Assembly (NCBI GenBank): GCA_938005265.1 | Contig: CALLOA010000014.1 | Span: 1-50,904 of the forward strand | DNA length: 50,904 nucleotides | Source of the DNA: an uncultured Granulosicoccaceae bacterium | GTDB lineage: Bacteria > Pseudomonadota > Gammaproteobacteria > Granulosicoccales > Granulosicoccaceae | Direction of reading: 5' to 3' | In this document: positions 34,368-42,389 of the stretch, piece by piece | Position numbering within the stretch: the first letter of the stretch is position 1 | Layout of the letters: each line of letters opens with the position of its first letter | The notes under the pieces: model-generated | What the model saw: the letters and a program-made list of their open reading frames with translations, nothing else | Told to the model about the DNA's origin: nothing | Database searches by the model: none | Position numbers and translations under genes: made by a program

Positions 34368-34805
34368 TCATGGTTGTTCGGCCAGCCTATGCCTATGGTT
34401 TTTGTCAGATTCATGATCATTGTTATGAGCACTGCCCGGTTCTTTTGCATCCGGTACAGCTGCGTGGCAGGTAAAGCAATCGATACTCACGGCAACATAT
34501 TCATGGCATGTACTGCAAAATTCGCCTTCGGCATCAATACGAATCGGTTTGCCCTGGTCATCATGTCGCACATGGCAATCAACACAGTCGGCCATACTGA
34601 ATGGCCCCTCGCGTAACCCCCTAATAACAGTATCGTCACCTTGGTGAACCAGCAGATCCATATGATTACGGCGCATAAAGTCGGTATCAGCAACACAAAC
34701 CTCACCTTTACCCTGAGGAATAACAGGCCCACGTTCGCCGGACAGGCTTACCCAGGTAAAGCTCAAGCCCAAAAGCAACAATACAAACTTGATAGTGTTT
34801 GTCAT
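34368..34805 (-). CDS. dsrJ: DsrJ: triheme cytochrome c subunit
   Basis: At 145 residues it has an N-terminal signal/anchor (FVLLLLGLSFTWVSL) and exactly three CxxCH haem sites: CVDCH (74-78), CSTCH (97-101) and CFTCH (110-114). That is the DsrJ signature. Residues CVAD and FMRRNHM before the haems supply the conserved Cys and Met/His that in the family give unusual axial ligands. Its position between dsrK and dsrO matches the usual order. The last 25 residues are His/Asp-rich (SAHNNDHESDKNHRHRLAEQ). Confidence 0.93.
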   Translation of the reverse strand: MTNTIKFVLLLLGLSFTWVSLSGERGPVIPQGKGEVCVADTDFMRRNHMDLLVHQGDDTVIRGLREGPFSMADCVDCHVRHDDQGKPIRIDAEGEFCSTCHEYVAVSIDCFTCHAAVPDAKEPGSAHNNDHESDKNHRHRLAEQP

Positions 34806-34859
34806 GTTCGCCCTATTCCCAACCGGCTACCTGAATAAACAGAGGAATAACTGATCATT

Positions 34860-36368
34860 CTATATTTCCCCTGAACTCATTACCAAAGCATCGCCAACAA
34901 GCTGGTGAACACTGATGACCTGATCCATCTGGAAACCGTAGTAAGGCAGCACTTTAGAAAACTGACTTTTGCAAATAGCGCAAATTGCAGCCATGTGCGT
35001 TATCTGATGCTGATCATCCAATTCCTTAAGAGCCTGCATGCGTGGCAAAGCGCCCTTAATACGTAATTCAACAAGATCGTCTGTGAGTAGCCCACCACCA
35101 CCTCCACAACAGAAAGTGGCTTCACCAATCGTATTTTCCGGCATATCGAAAAAATGGTTACAGCAAGCCTTTATTACCTCTCTGGGCAACACCAATTGCC
35201 CTCCTGATTCAGTCCCCATACGGGACGCACGGGCTACATTGCACGAATCATGAAAAGTCACCCGCTTGTCGTTATTCGCTTCAGGGTCCAGTTTGATCCG
35301 TTTTTGCTGTATCAACTCATGAGTTACTTCGACGATGTGCTGCGGCACCGGGTAGTCACCATCGAGGAAATCAAAAGGGCCAGCGAGTGTATCAAGAAAG
35401 CTGTAGCCGACTCGCCATGCGTGACCACACTCTCCAAACACAATACGTTTGACTCCCAGCTCAAGCGCTGCCTCTCGAATTCGCAGGGCCATTTTCTGCA
35501 TATTGTCGTAACTGCCGATAAACAGCCCAAAGTTGGCTGCTTCCGATGCATAGGAGGATACTGTCCAGCTAATTCCCGCTTGGTGGAACACTTTCGCGTA
35601 ACCAATCAAGCCGTCTATATGAGGTTCTGCAAAAAAATCAGCCGAAGGTGTGACCAGCAAGACATCAGCACCTTTTACATCAAGGGGAAATTTTACCGCA
35701 ACGCCGTCATCTTCCAGAACATCTTCCTCTAGACCTTGCAGGGTGTCGGCAAGAGCGGGTTCCGGTAACCCCAGATTATTACCGATAGTGTGTACTTTGT
35801 TGATGATCTCATTGCAGTACTTTTGCCCCTTTCCCACGGAAGCCATAATCTCCCGGGCCGCCATTGAAACTTCCGAGGTATCTATACCGTAAGGACAGTA
35901 GACAGAACAGCGCCGACACTGCGAGCACTGATGATAATACTTATACCACTCATCGAGCACCTCTTCGGTCAAATCCTCAGCACCCACAAGTTTAGGGAAA
36001 TACTTGCCAGGCAGGGTAAAGTACCGCCGATAGACTTTCCTCAACAGATCCTGCCTCGCCACCGGCATGTTCTTCGGATCCCCGGTACCCAGAAAGTAAT
36101 GACACTTATCCGTGCAGGCTCCACACTTGACACAGGAATCAAGATATACCTGCAAGCCACGAGATTTACTTGTTAATTCACCCAGCTTGGCGATAGCAAC
36201 GTCGTGCCAGTTATCCACCAGCTCACCGGGAAAACCCAGTGCGTTTTGATGATCAGCATTAGCCACATAAGGCTGGCTATGCGCCATACTGTCAGGAGAC
36301 ACCGCAGGTGTTACCAGAAAATCACCCAGCTTGGGGATATCGATGTCTTCAGGTTTAGGCACTGTCAC
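34860..36368 (-). CDS. dsrK: DsrK: HdrD-like cytoplasmic iron-sulfur subunit
   Basis: The 502-residue protein has two 4Fe-4S motifs (CVKCGACTDKC around Cys79-Cys89 and CSQCRRCSVYCPYG around Cys148-Cys158). A CCG-type domain follows with SCNVARASRMGTESGG and FCCGGGGG, which binds the non-cubane cluster as in heterodisulfide reductase HdrD. GECGHAWRVGYSF completes the site. It is the cytoplasmic partner that handles DsrC thiol/trisulfide chemistry. The start is GTG at 36368, overlapping the dsrM stop by 14 bp, so the two are translationally coupled. Confidence 0.95.
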   Translation of the reverse strand: MTVPKPEDIDIPKLGDFLVTPAVSPDSMAHSQPYVANADHQNALGFPGELVDNWHDVAIAKLGELTSKSRGLQVYLDSCVKCGACTDKCHYFLGTGDPKNMPVARQDLLRKVYRRYFTLPGKYFPKLVGAEDLTEEVLDEWYKYYHQCSQCRRCSVYCPYGIDTSEVSMAAREIMASVGKGQKYCNEIINKVHTIGNNLGLPEPALADTLQGLEEDVLEDDGVAVKFPLDVKGADVLLVTPSADFFAEPHIDGLIGYAKVFHQAGISWTVSSYASEAANFGLFIGSYDNMQKMALRIREAALELGVKRIVFGECGHAWRVGYSFLDTLAGPFDFLDGDYPVPQHIVEVTHELIQQKRIKLDPEANNDKRVTFHDSCNVARASRMGTESGGQLVLPREVIKACCNHFFDMPENTIGEATFCCGGGGGLLTDDLVELRIKGALPRMQALKELDDQHQITHMAAICAICKSQFSKVLPYYGFQMDQVISVHQLVGDALVMSSGEI

Positions 36369-37110
36369 GCTCCGGGTGTTCTACACCCTGAGTACGAACA
36401 CCATCATTGCTACGGCGACTCAGATGCCGCTTTTCCCTGGGATTATCAACCTGGTAGCGACTCGGGCTGAAGAAAAGTCCGGGCACATGCAGGAGCTTTG
36501 AGAAGGGGAAAATCAACAATAGCACGGCAACCAGGAGCAGATGCAGCAATAACACAGGGTGGAATGCCAGCGAAGCGAAATCGAAATACTTTAAACCCAT
36601 AGCGAAGACCTTAAGTTCCACAATATCGGCGCGAAACCCATAACGCATCAACAACCCGGTACCGGCTATTGCCATCAGGAATAGCAGCATCAAAAAATCT
36701 GACGGTGCAGAGATATAACGAACACGGTCAACCATAAACCGACGCAACAACAAGCCTGACAAACCAAGGAACATAAGCATCCCGGCATATGGACTGAAGC
36801 GGGAAACGAAGGCAACCCACCACCAGACAGGATCAACAAAAAATCGCAGATGAGCCAGCAGGCTTAGTAAAAGTCCGAAGTGAAATAACCACCCAAACAG
36901 CCAGGTCCACTTTGAAGCCTTGAACAGACTTTCAAACAGCACGACCTCACGAGCCAGTCGCAGAGCAACCCCACGACGAGTGGTTGGAGCCGGTGTTGTA
37001 GGAATCTTCAAGGGCGCGGGGATAGATGCATAACGCACAATACGGCGCAATAATCCGACGACAAATATTACCGCAGAAAAATACAGAACAATGCTGAGCA
37101 CCGTGCCCAT
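36355..37110 (-). CDS. dsrM: DsrM: NarI-like membrane cytochrome b subunit
   Basis: Taken from the ATG at 37110 (MGTVLSIVLYFSAVIFVVGL), the 251-residue protein has five to six membrane helices with haem-b histidines in LFHFGLLLSLLAHLRFF and VLLLHLLLVAVL, as in nitrate reductase gamma subunits. It passes electrons between quinol and DsrK. The frame extends to 37239, but those residues would overlap dsrC and lack membrane character. The chosen start lies 7 bp after the dsrC stop, typical of an operon. Confidence 0.93.
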   Translation of the reverse strand: MGTVLSIVLYFSAVIFVVGLLRRIVRYASIPAPLKIPTTPAPTTRRGVALRLAREVVLFESLFKASKWTWLFGWLFHFGLLLSLLAHLRFFVDPVWWWVAFVSRFSPYAGMLMFLGLSGLLLRRFMVDRVRYISAPSDFLMLLFLMAIAGTGLLMRYGFRADIVELKVFAMGLKYFDFASLAFHPVLLLHLLLVAVLLLIFPFSKLLHVPGLFFSPSRYQVDNPREKRHLSRRSNDGVRTQGVEHPERDSA

Positions 37111-37117
37111 CAGCTGG

Positions 37118-37450
37118 CTAGACGCAACCTGTCGGCTTTGGCAACCCGGCATACTTACAGGCCTGTTTTGCCGGCCCTTGCGGGAAAAGTTCGTACAGGT
37201 ATTTACTATTGCCCTTATCCTTACCCAGTTTTCTGCCAATAGCTTTGGTCAAAATGCGCACGGCAGGGGCTATCTGGTATTCCTGATAGTATTCGCGCAA
37301 AAAATTAATGACCTCCCAGTGATTCTCCGACAGAACACATTCATCGGATTCGGCCATAACAGTAGCAACCTCAGGTGCCCAGTCACTTAGATTTGCAAGA
37401 TAACCTTCCTCATCTGTATCAAGTGATTTGCCGTGTACTTCTATTGGCAT
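37118..37450 (-). CDS. dsrC: DsrC sulfur carrier protein
   Basis: This 110-residue protein ends ACKYAGLPKPTGCV, the mobile arm with both redox cysteines (Cys98 and penultimate Cys109, ten residues between) that distinguish true DsrC from TusE or RspA-like relatives with one. NHWEVINFLREYY and KAIGRKLGKDKGNSKYLYELFP match the family core. It carries sulfur as a trisulfide between sulfite reductase DsrAB and DsrMKJOP. It is the first gene of the run, with GGGA about 10 bases before the ATG and a 498-bp gene-free region before it; no dsrAB or dsrEFH is adjacent. Confidence 0.96.
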   Translation of the reverse strand: MPIEVHGKSLDTDEEGYLANLSDWAPEVATVMAESDECVLSENHWEVINFLREYYQEYQIAPAVRILTKAIGRKLGKDKGNSKYLYELFPQGPAKQACKYAGLPKPTGCV

Positions 37451-37948
37451 TGTTTTTTCCCATCAATAGAATGGTCGCACCCCTATGAATCGGATACTGC
37501 GCCCAGATATCAAAATTTAAAAGCCAGCAGCAAGCTCTATTATGAGCCGCTTGTAATCATGCCGTTAACCGTTAACCGTTAACCGCTAAGTAACGACGAC
37601 ACGTTGTGTCGGGTAGCAGATCAAGGGATATTCAACTTTGGGTTGCGACCATTCTCTGTTTCGGCCATTCTGTATGGCTCTGGCAGTTAGACGCATTGAG
37701 GCCAGCTAGCATATCGTTGCACCATGAGCTGAACTACGCCACCTCAGCATTTATGCAGACGTCTGATTATACTAACAAATTTTAGCTTTAGCCTGTTCCA
37801 TAGCCGCTCATCAAGCGAATATCATCATTGAAACTATGCAATTTTGAGAGCACCGGGGCACTTGAAGCCTCGATAATAAGGTACCTGAAAAGCGAGAAGT
37901 CCGGCACAGGAGCAAGATCTGGCGGTTGTATCTTCAGACTTGGTCAAA
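37451..37948. promoter_or_regulatory. Upstream region of the dsr operon, with a CCGTTAA repeat
   Basis: These 498 bp separate dsrC from the end of the Sel1 gene and must hold the dsr promoter. CCGTTAA is repeated three times at 37562-37582 followed by the variant CCGCTAA at 37583-37589, about 112 bp before the dsrC start. No gene is convincing here and I cannot name promoter boxes with confidence. Confidence 0.45.
37562..37589. repeat. 7-bp tandem repeat, four units
   Basis: Three exact CCGTTAA units plus CCGCTAA, in phase, in the dsr upstream region. It could be a slippage tract or iterated protein-binding half-sites. Confidence 0.85.
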
Positions 37949-38401
37949 CTAGGCAAAATCACCAGGATCAAAACCGGCTTTTTGATAATATTCGCGAGCG
38001 ATATCATTGCTCCGCTCAACTCCCCGCCCCTCCTTGTACATCATACCTAATGTAGTCCAGGACCCGGCCAGACCGCTTTCACCGGCACGCTCCAACCAAA
38101 AAACAGCCTTTTCGGGATCAGCGTCCATACCCTCACCCATAAGATACATAACACCCAGAGCGTGTTGGGCAAGACCTAGATTTTGCTCTGCCGCCAGTTT
38201 CATTAATTTTACTGCAAGCACCGTATCGGTATCGATACCCAGACCATTTTGAGCCATGATCGCACATCGGTACTGAGCCTCAGCATTCGCAGCTCTCGAC
38301 AAGGGCTCGAGTAGCTGCCACGCTTCCGGGAAATCATTAGCCTCGAACGACGCTATGCCGTTTTGCAATTGCATTCGCTGTAATTCCGGGGAACTAGTCA
38401 T
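37949..38401 (-). CDS. Sel1-repeat (TPR-like) protein
   Basis: The 150-residue protein contains about three Sel1-like repeats: AEAQYRCAIMAQNGLGIDTD, LAQHALGVMYLMGEGMDADP and SWTTLGMMYKEGRGVERSND, each with the A-x-x-x-LG-x-x-Y/M-x-x-G-x-G pattern. There is no signal peptide, so it is probably a cytoplasmic adaptor. It is transcribed towards the dsr operon on the same strand, but 498 bp away. Its partner is unknown. Confidence 0.85.
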   Translation of the reverse strand: MTSSPELQRMQLQNGIASFEANDFPEAWQLLEPLSRAANAEAQYRCAIMAQNGLGIDTDTVLAVKLMKLAAEQNLGLAQHALGVMYLMGEGMDADPEKAVFWLERAGESGLAGSWTTLGMMYKEGRGVERSNDIAREYYQKAGFDPGDFA

Positions 38402-38663
38402 ATAAAAACTCGATTATCTCAATCGATTTCCCTACCCGCATACCACAAATGCAGGCCCATACGGATGGTGATGGCGCCTCAACAAGTGGTGCTACTTTAT
38501 TGATAATTACCACTCCTTGCGGGCCGGGTCTCGTTGGAAAAAAAAGTTGATTCATAATACGAGTAAAGGCTCTGCGATATAATAAAGCTGTCAGGCACAC
38601 AACGATCTGCCCATTGCACCCTGCCAAGCTATCGAAACCCTGTAAGGGGCGAATTAAAACAAC

Positions 38664-39797
38664 ATGACCTCAGGCTCCAATTATACCGTAGCGAATGCGG
38701 AACTGATGCATTCCGCTATCCAGCGAGTGGCTACCGGCCCTGAACTCAGCAAAAACCTTTCACAGGAAGAAGCACGATCAGTGATGCATGCGCTTCTGGA
38801 CGGCTCAGCTGATGATGTTCAGGCCGCCGTATTTCTTATTGGCCTGCGCATGAAACGTGAAACCGACGATGAAGTCCGCGGCGTGATGGATGCGTTGCAA
38901 GATCGCACAGAGGTGGTCAATGCGGGGGTTGACGAGGTAGTGGCAATCTCTGAACCCTACAATGGCTTTAACCGCACGCTACAAGGCTCTCTTTTTGTAA
39001 TGCCCGTGCTTGCCGCTTGTGGCTTGCCTGTCTATTCGCATGGTGTGGAGTCTGGCGGCCCGAAGTTCGGTGTCAATCACCACACAATCATACGGGCACT
39101 TGGCGGCAACCCCCTGATATCCACATCTGGCGTCGCGGAGAATCTCGCTGACCCCACAATCGGTTGGGGTTATCTGGATCAACGCACCATGTGCCCGGCC
39201 CTGCACGATCTGAATGAACTGCGGACACGCATCGTAAAACGCCCGGTTTTAAGCACTACCGAAGTTATGATGCTCCCCATAAAGGGAATTAAAAAGTCTC
39301 ATCTTGTCACAGGCTATGTACATAAACCCTACCGCGATACCTATTGTCTGCTGGCCAGGCATGTTGGCTTTGATTCGCTGCTACTGGTTAAAGGTACAGA
39401 GGGTGGAATAATTCCATCATTCAGGGCTGCCGCACATATTGTCCGCTACGATAAAAATGTCTCATACGAAGAGCTTGATATCGAGCTTGCATCCATAGAC
39501 CTGGAGCGGGATTACCGCGCGGCCGACATTCCGCAAGACTTGCCTCTGGCCAGAAATGAAGGCAACCCGATTGGCAGGAAGTGGGACATCAACGCACTAT
39601 CGGCCTTATGTGCAGAAAAGGGCCGGGAAGCTCTCAGTGGCAAGCAAAGTCCAATTATGGATGCGGCCATAGCCGGTGCTGCGATGACCCTCTGGCACAC
39701 AGGAAGAGCACCAACGCTGACAGATGCTGCAGCGAAGGCACGCAAGGTGATTAGCTCTGGTGAGGCACTACGGCGACTTGATGCGGGACTTGGTTGA
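38664..39797 (+). CDS. TrpD2/YbiB-like phosphoribosyltransferase-family protein
   Basis: The 377-residue protein has the anthranilate phosphoribosyltransferase fold: helical N-domain with LSQEEARSVMHALLDGSADDVQAAVFLIGLRMKRET, then the alpha/beta domain. The PRPP-loop GTGGD of true TrpD is missing; the corresponding stretch reads SEPYNGFNRTLQGSLFVMPV, as in the TrpD2/YbiB group, which binds nucleic acid in E. coli. VYSHGVESGGPKFGVNH and LLVKGTEGGIIPSFR follow. A tryptophan-pathway role is unlikely and no trp genes are nearby. The stop overlaps the convergent NHL gene by 30 bp. Confidence 0.85.
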   Translation: MTSGSNYTVANAELMHSAIQRVATGPELSKNLSQEEARSVMHALLDGSADDVQAAVFLIGLRMKRETDDEVRGVMDALQDRTEVVNAGVDEVVAISEPYNGFNRTLQGSLFVMPVLAACGLPVYSHGVESGGPKFGVNHHTIIRALGGNPLISTSGVAENLADPTIGWGYLDQRTMCPALHDLNELRTRIVKRPVLSTTEVMMLPIKGIKKSHLVTGYVHKPYRDTYCLLARHVGFDSLLLVKGTEGGIIPSFRAAAHIVRYDKNVSYEELDIELASIDLERDYRAADIPQDLPLARNEGNPIGRKWDINALSALCAEKGREALSGKQSPIMDAAIAGAAMTLWHTGRAPTLTDAAAKARKVISSGEALRRLDAGLG

Positions 39798-40976
39798 GCG
39801 CCTGAACAACAGCATCAAGCCCATCGATAAAACCAACACTGTCTCACTGGATCCTCCACCGCCAGTATTGGTTGCCGTATCAGTAGTGCCAACCATGGAT
39901 TCTATAGCCACAGAGATGTCAGACGTAATATCGTTACTCACCTCCATATTACTATTATCCGGATTACCACCCGTCAATGTAGCATCGACACCCAGTGAAA
40001 TGCATTCCTGCGCCACACCAGCTGACTGACAAGGCTGAAACGCCGTGCTTCTTGCTGTGCCAGATCCTGTTGGAAAACGCATCAGGAAGTTGCCATCAGA
40101 ATCAAACTTGATCACTTCATTAAGGAAGGAAACCACATAAAAATCACCATCACCGTCAAAAGCAATGCCTTGAGGAATAATGGAGCTACCGTCATCAATC
40201 TGAGACGGAAGCAACGAAGTCAACAAATTTCCATTCAGGTCAAATTGATAAATACCGCTGTCACCAGCACCGGAAGTAACCCAAACAGTGTCATCAAAGC
40301 CTCCGGGCATTGTGTTGGCATCAATAGCGACTGCCATCAGGCTCAGTATGCCGTCAGTGGTGAAATCAAACTGAAACATTTGATTAGCATCAAACCGGGT
40401 AACGGCACCAATACTGCCTGTGGTGCCCCCTAACCTGTTCGCAACTAATAAACTACCATCAGCTGTAAAGGCTGAACAATTCGGATCCTGCAGTGCGGGA
40501 GCTGTAAAACGCCTGAGAAGATTGCCTTGTTGCTCGAACACCATTAATTCATTGCCATTTGAATTACTGATGTACACCAACTGGTTTTCCAGTGCCACCC
40601 CCTCTTCCATTGAAAATGTAATGCCTACGGGTTCATTAAAATCGGGGTGCTCCAGAGTTCGCAGCAGTTGATGATTATGATCAAAAATATGTATTGCATT
40701 ACTGAATTCACCAGCTACCCAGATTTCACCATTAGCCGGATTAAAAGCAATACCCCGTGGTCCGTCCAGACCGTCAGCGGTGAAGCGTTCAACAGGAACA
40801 CCATCGGGCGTGAAAACTGCAATTTCATCAGCAGTCCACATTGAAACATAGATATTCCCTGTGTGATCAAAAGGTAAGACAGCGCGTGCAGCACCTGAGA
40901 CAAGCAGCAACAAGCAGATCACCACCGTACGAAACAAAAGCGGATACACACAACACTTGTTATTTTTTTCTTGCAA
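39768..40976 (-). CDS. Secreted NHL-type beta-propeller with GlyGly-CTERM-like tail
   Basis: The 402-residue protein has a signal peptide (FRTVVICLLLLVSGAARA). Six or so NHL/SMP-30-like blades follow, seen as repeated GNIYVSMWTADEIAVFTPDG, GPRGIAFNPANGEIWVAG, IPQGIAFDGDGDFYVVSF and FDSDGNFLMRF segments. The C-terminus is TGGGGSSETVLVLSMGLMLL then RRSTKSR, a Gly-rich, helix, basic-end sorting signal like GlyGly-CTERM. The best start is TTG at 40976. It would be exported and probably processed at the membrane. The function may be binding or a lyase/lactonase-type scaffold; no catalytic site is obvious. Confidence 0.85.
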   Translation of the reverse strand: MQEKNNKCCVYPLLFRTVVICLLLLVSGAARAVLPFDHTGNIYVSMWTADEIAVFTPDGVPVERFTADGLDGPRGIAFNPANGEIWVAGEFSNAIHIFDHNHQLLRTLEHPDFNEPVGITFSMEEGVALENQLVYISNSNGNELMVFEQQGNLLRRFTAPALQDPNCSAFTADGSLLVANRLGGTTGSIGAVTRFDANQMFQFDFTTDGILSLMAVAIDANTMPGGFDDTVWVTSGAGDSGIYQFDLNGNLLTSLLPSQIDDGSSIIPQGIAFDGDGDFYVVSFLNEVIKFDSDGNFLMRFPTGSGTARSTAFQPCQSAGVAQECISLGVDATLTGGNPDNSNMEVSNDITSDISVAIESMVGTTDTATNTGGGGSSETVLVLSMGLMLLFRRSTKSRIKSP

Positions 40977-41136
40977 ACTTAACTCGCTGAAAATACTTTT
41001 CTGGGATATACCGCCGTGCCAGTAATAAATAAATGCAAACAGAAGTCACGAAAGCGCATAAACAAATAAACCCGTCATGCTGCTATTTTACTGAACCAAC
41101 CTATTGTTAAAAGTGTAAACCATTCAGCAGGGTATA

Positions 41137-41164
41137 AATCACGGCCAGCGAATCACGGCCAGCG
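41137..41164. repeat. 14-bp perfect tandem duplication across a stop codon
   Basis: AATCACGGCCAGCG occurs at 41137-41150 and 41151-41164; the second copy contains the stop codon (41153-41155) of the downstream transporter half. Confidence 0.9.
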
Positions 41165-41587
41165 GTTTAAACAAACGTTACCAGCATAAAACCCCGCAAA
41201 CATGCTAATCACAAACAGGATTGATTTAAAGTTTGCAACGGCCAACCCCGAAATTGCAGGTCCCGGGCAAAGCCCGGACAAACCCCACCCTAGCCCAAAC
41301 AGTACGGCACCAATTATTAATCGCTTATCTATGCTTTTAGATTTCGGCGAGTGATACGAATCATCATTAACGGGTTTTTGAAAACCGTTCGCATACCGAT
41401 ATCCAAAAAATGTAACTACCAGCCCTCCTAGCATGACAAAAACAAGCGATGGGTCCCAATCGCCAAAAAGGTCCAGAAATCCTAAAACTTTCTGTGGATT
41501 AATCATACCGGATACCGATAGACCTAACCCAAAAACGGCGCCGGCGACCAACGCGCCTACACCCTGTCTATATTCTAAGGTTGCCAT
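41153..41587 (-). CDS. YeeE/YedE-family transporter half, PmpB-like
   Basis: The 144-residue membrane protein has about four helices and the family motif LGWGLSGLCPGPAISGLA, whose cysteine is typical of sulfur-compound transporters in the YeeE/YedE (DUF6691) group. It follows the other half-sized subunit by 20 bp on the same strand. Such PmpA/PmpB pairs are associated with thiosulfate or sulfide handling and occur near sulfur genes, which fits the dsr block 4 kb away. Its stop codon lies in a 14-bp tandem repeat. Confidence 0.88.
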   Translation of the reverse strand: MATLEYRQGVGALVAGAVFGLGLSVSGMINPQKVLGFLDLFGDWDPSLVFVMLGGLVVTFFGYRYANGFQKPVNDDSYHSPKSKSIDKRLIIGAVLFGLGWGLSGLCPGPAISGLAVANFKSILFVISMFAGFYAGNVCLNRWP

Positions 41588-41607
41588 GGCTCAGATACTT
41601 TCCAATA

Positions 41608-42015
41608 TTAAACAAGACTGACTACAAGAATTGCAACAAACATAAAAACAAACACAGAGACTAGCGAACGCGGTGATAATCTCGCCAAACCACATATACC
41701 GTGGCCACTGGTACAACCAGACCCGAGTTTTGTTCCCAAACCTACCAATAGACCGGCGATTACAATAACAGGGTGGGAAGTATTGAATTCAATAGCAGGT
41801 AGCTTTCCTGTAAAAACCGCATATAAAAACGGCCCTAACAGCATGCCAAGCAAAAACATGTAATTCCACACCTTGCTCTCAGGATTAACAGACAGCATGC
41901 CAGAGGCAATACCGCTAATACCCGCAACTCTGCCATTCAATCTGTACAGCAGAACAGCAGCCAATCCAATCAGAACGCCGCCAAAGGTTGCACTCCACGG
42001 TGTAAATTGACTCAT
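41608..42015 (-). CDS. YeeE/YedE-family transporter half, PmpA-like
   Basis: The 135-residue protein has about four membrane helices and the signature GLGTKLGSGCTSGHGICGLA with the conserved cysteine of YeeE-type channels. FGGVLIGLAAVLLYRLNGRVAGISGI at the N-terminus matches the first half of full-length YeeE. It is upstream of and probably cotranscribed with the PmpB-like half. The two together would make a full transporter for thiosulfate or another reduced sulfur species. Confidence 0.88.
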   Translation of the reverse strand: MSQFTPWSATFGGVLIGLAAVLLYRLNGRVAGISGIASGMLSVNPESKVWNYMFLLGMLLGPFLYAVFTGKLPAIEFNTSHPVIVIAGLLVGLGTKLGSGCTSGHGICGLARLSPRSLVSVFVFMFVAILVVSLV

Positions 42016-42389
42016 AACTACCCTTTTAATAGTGGATTTATACTTAAATAACCAACTTTCACAGTACAGATCAATAGTATCTTCAACACAACAGGCACTG
42101 CAATCAATAGTCCATGTGAGATATGGCCGATGCTGGTATTTTGAACATAGTACCTCTATCGCAACAATTGGTCGGTGACTTTGTCACTGATCAACATTTC
42201 AGATACCGTTGCAACGGTCCTCTTGCAATACCAGGTCAGGTATTCAGCAAAGAATGCTATCTTCAAAAGGATGCAGGTTTAAGGGTGAAGGTTGACACAA
42301 TGAAGTGCTGCTATCTGGCAGCCTCGGTAACTAGTAGCTTGTGCCTTGCATAAAACTTTACAAAGGAAATATGACAGACGAGAAAAATC
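42016..42389. promoter_or_regulatory. Region upstream of the transporter pair, with GTGAC-TTT-GTCAC
   Basis: This 374-bp gap precedes the PmpA-like gene and follows the EAL protein gene on the same strand. It contains the palindrome GTGACTTTGTCAC at 42175-42187, about 160 bp before the transporter start. A 76-residue plus-strand frame at 42123-42353 is open but resembles no protein I know and is not called. Confidence 0.35.

Noticed and set aside
34059-34616. A 185-residue plus-strand frame
   Set aside because: It is the complement of dsrO/dsrJ, whose Fe-S and haem motifs are intact on the minus strand.
37562-37589. Reading the CCGTTAA repeats as a CRISPR or iteron origin
   Set aside because: Units are only 7 bp, back to back, with no replication gene or DnaA boxes nearby.
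38394-38627. A 77-residue minus-strand frame upstream of the Sel1 gene
   Set aside because: It overlaps the Sel1 start, has no ribosome site or family, and occupies the divergent promoter region.
42123-42353. A 76-residue plus-strand frame
   Set aside because: No recognisable domain and no clear ribosome site; kept only as part of the intergenic description.
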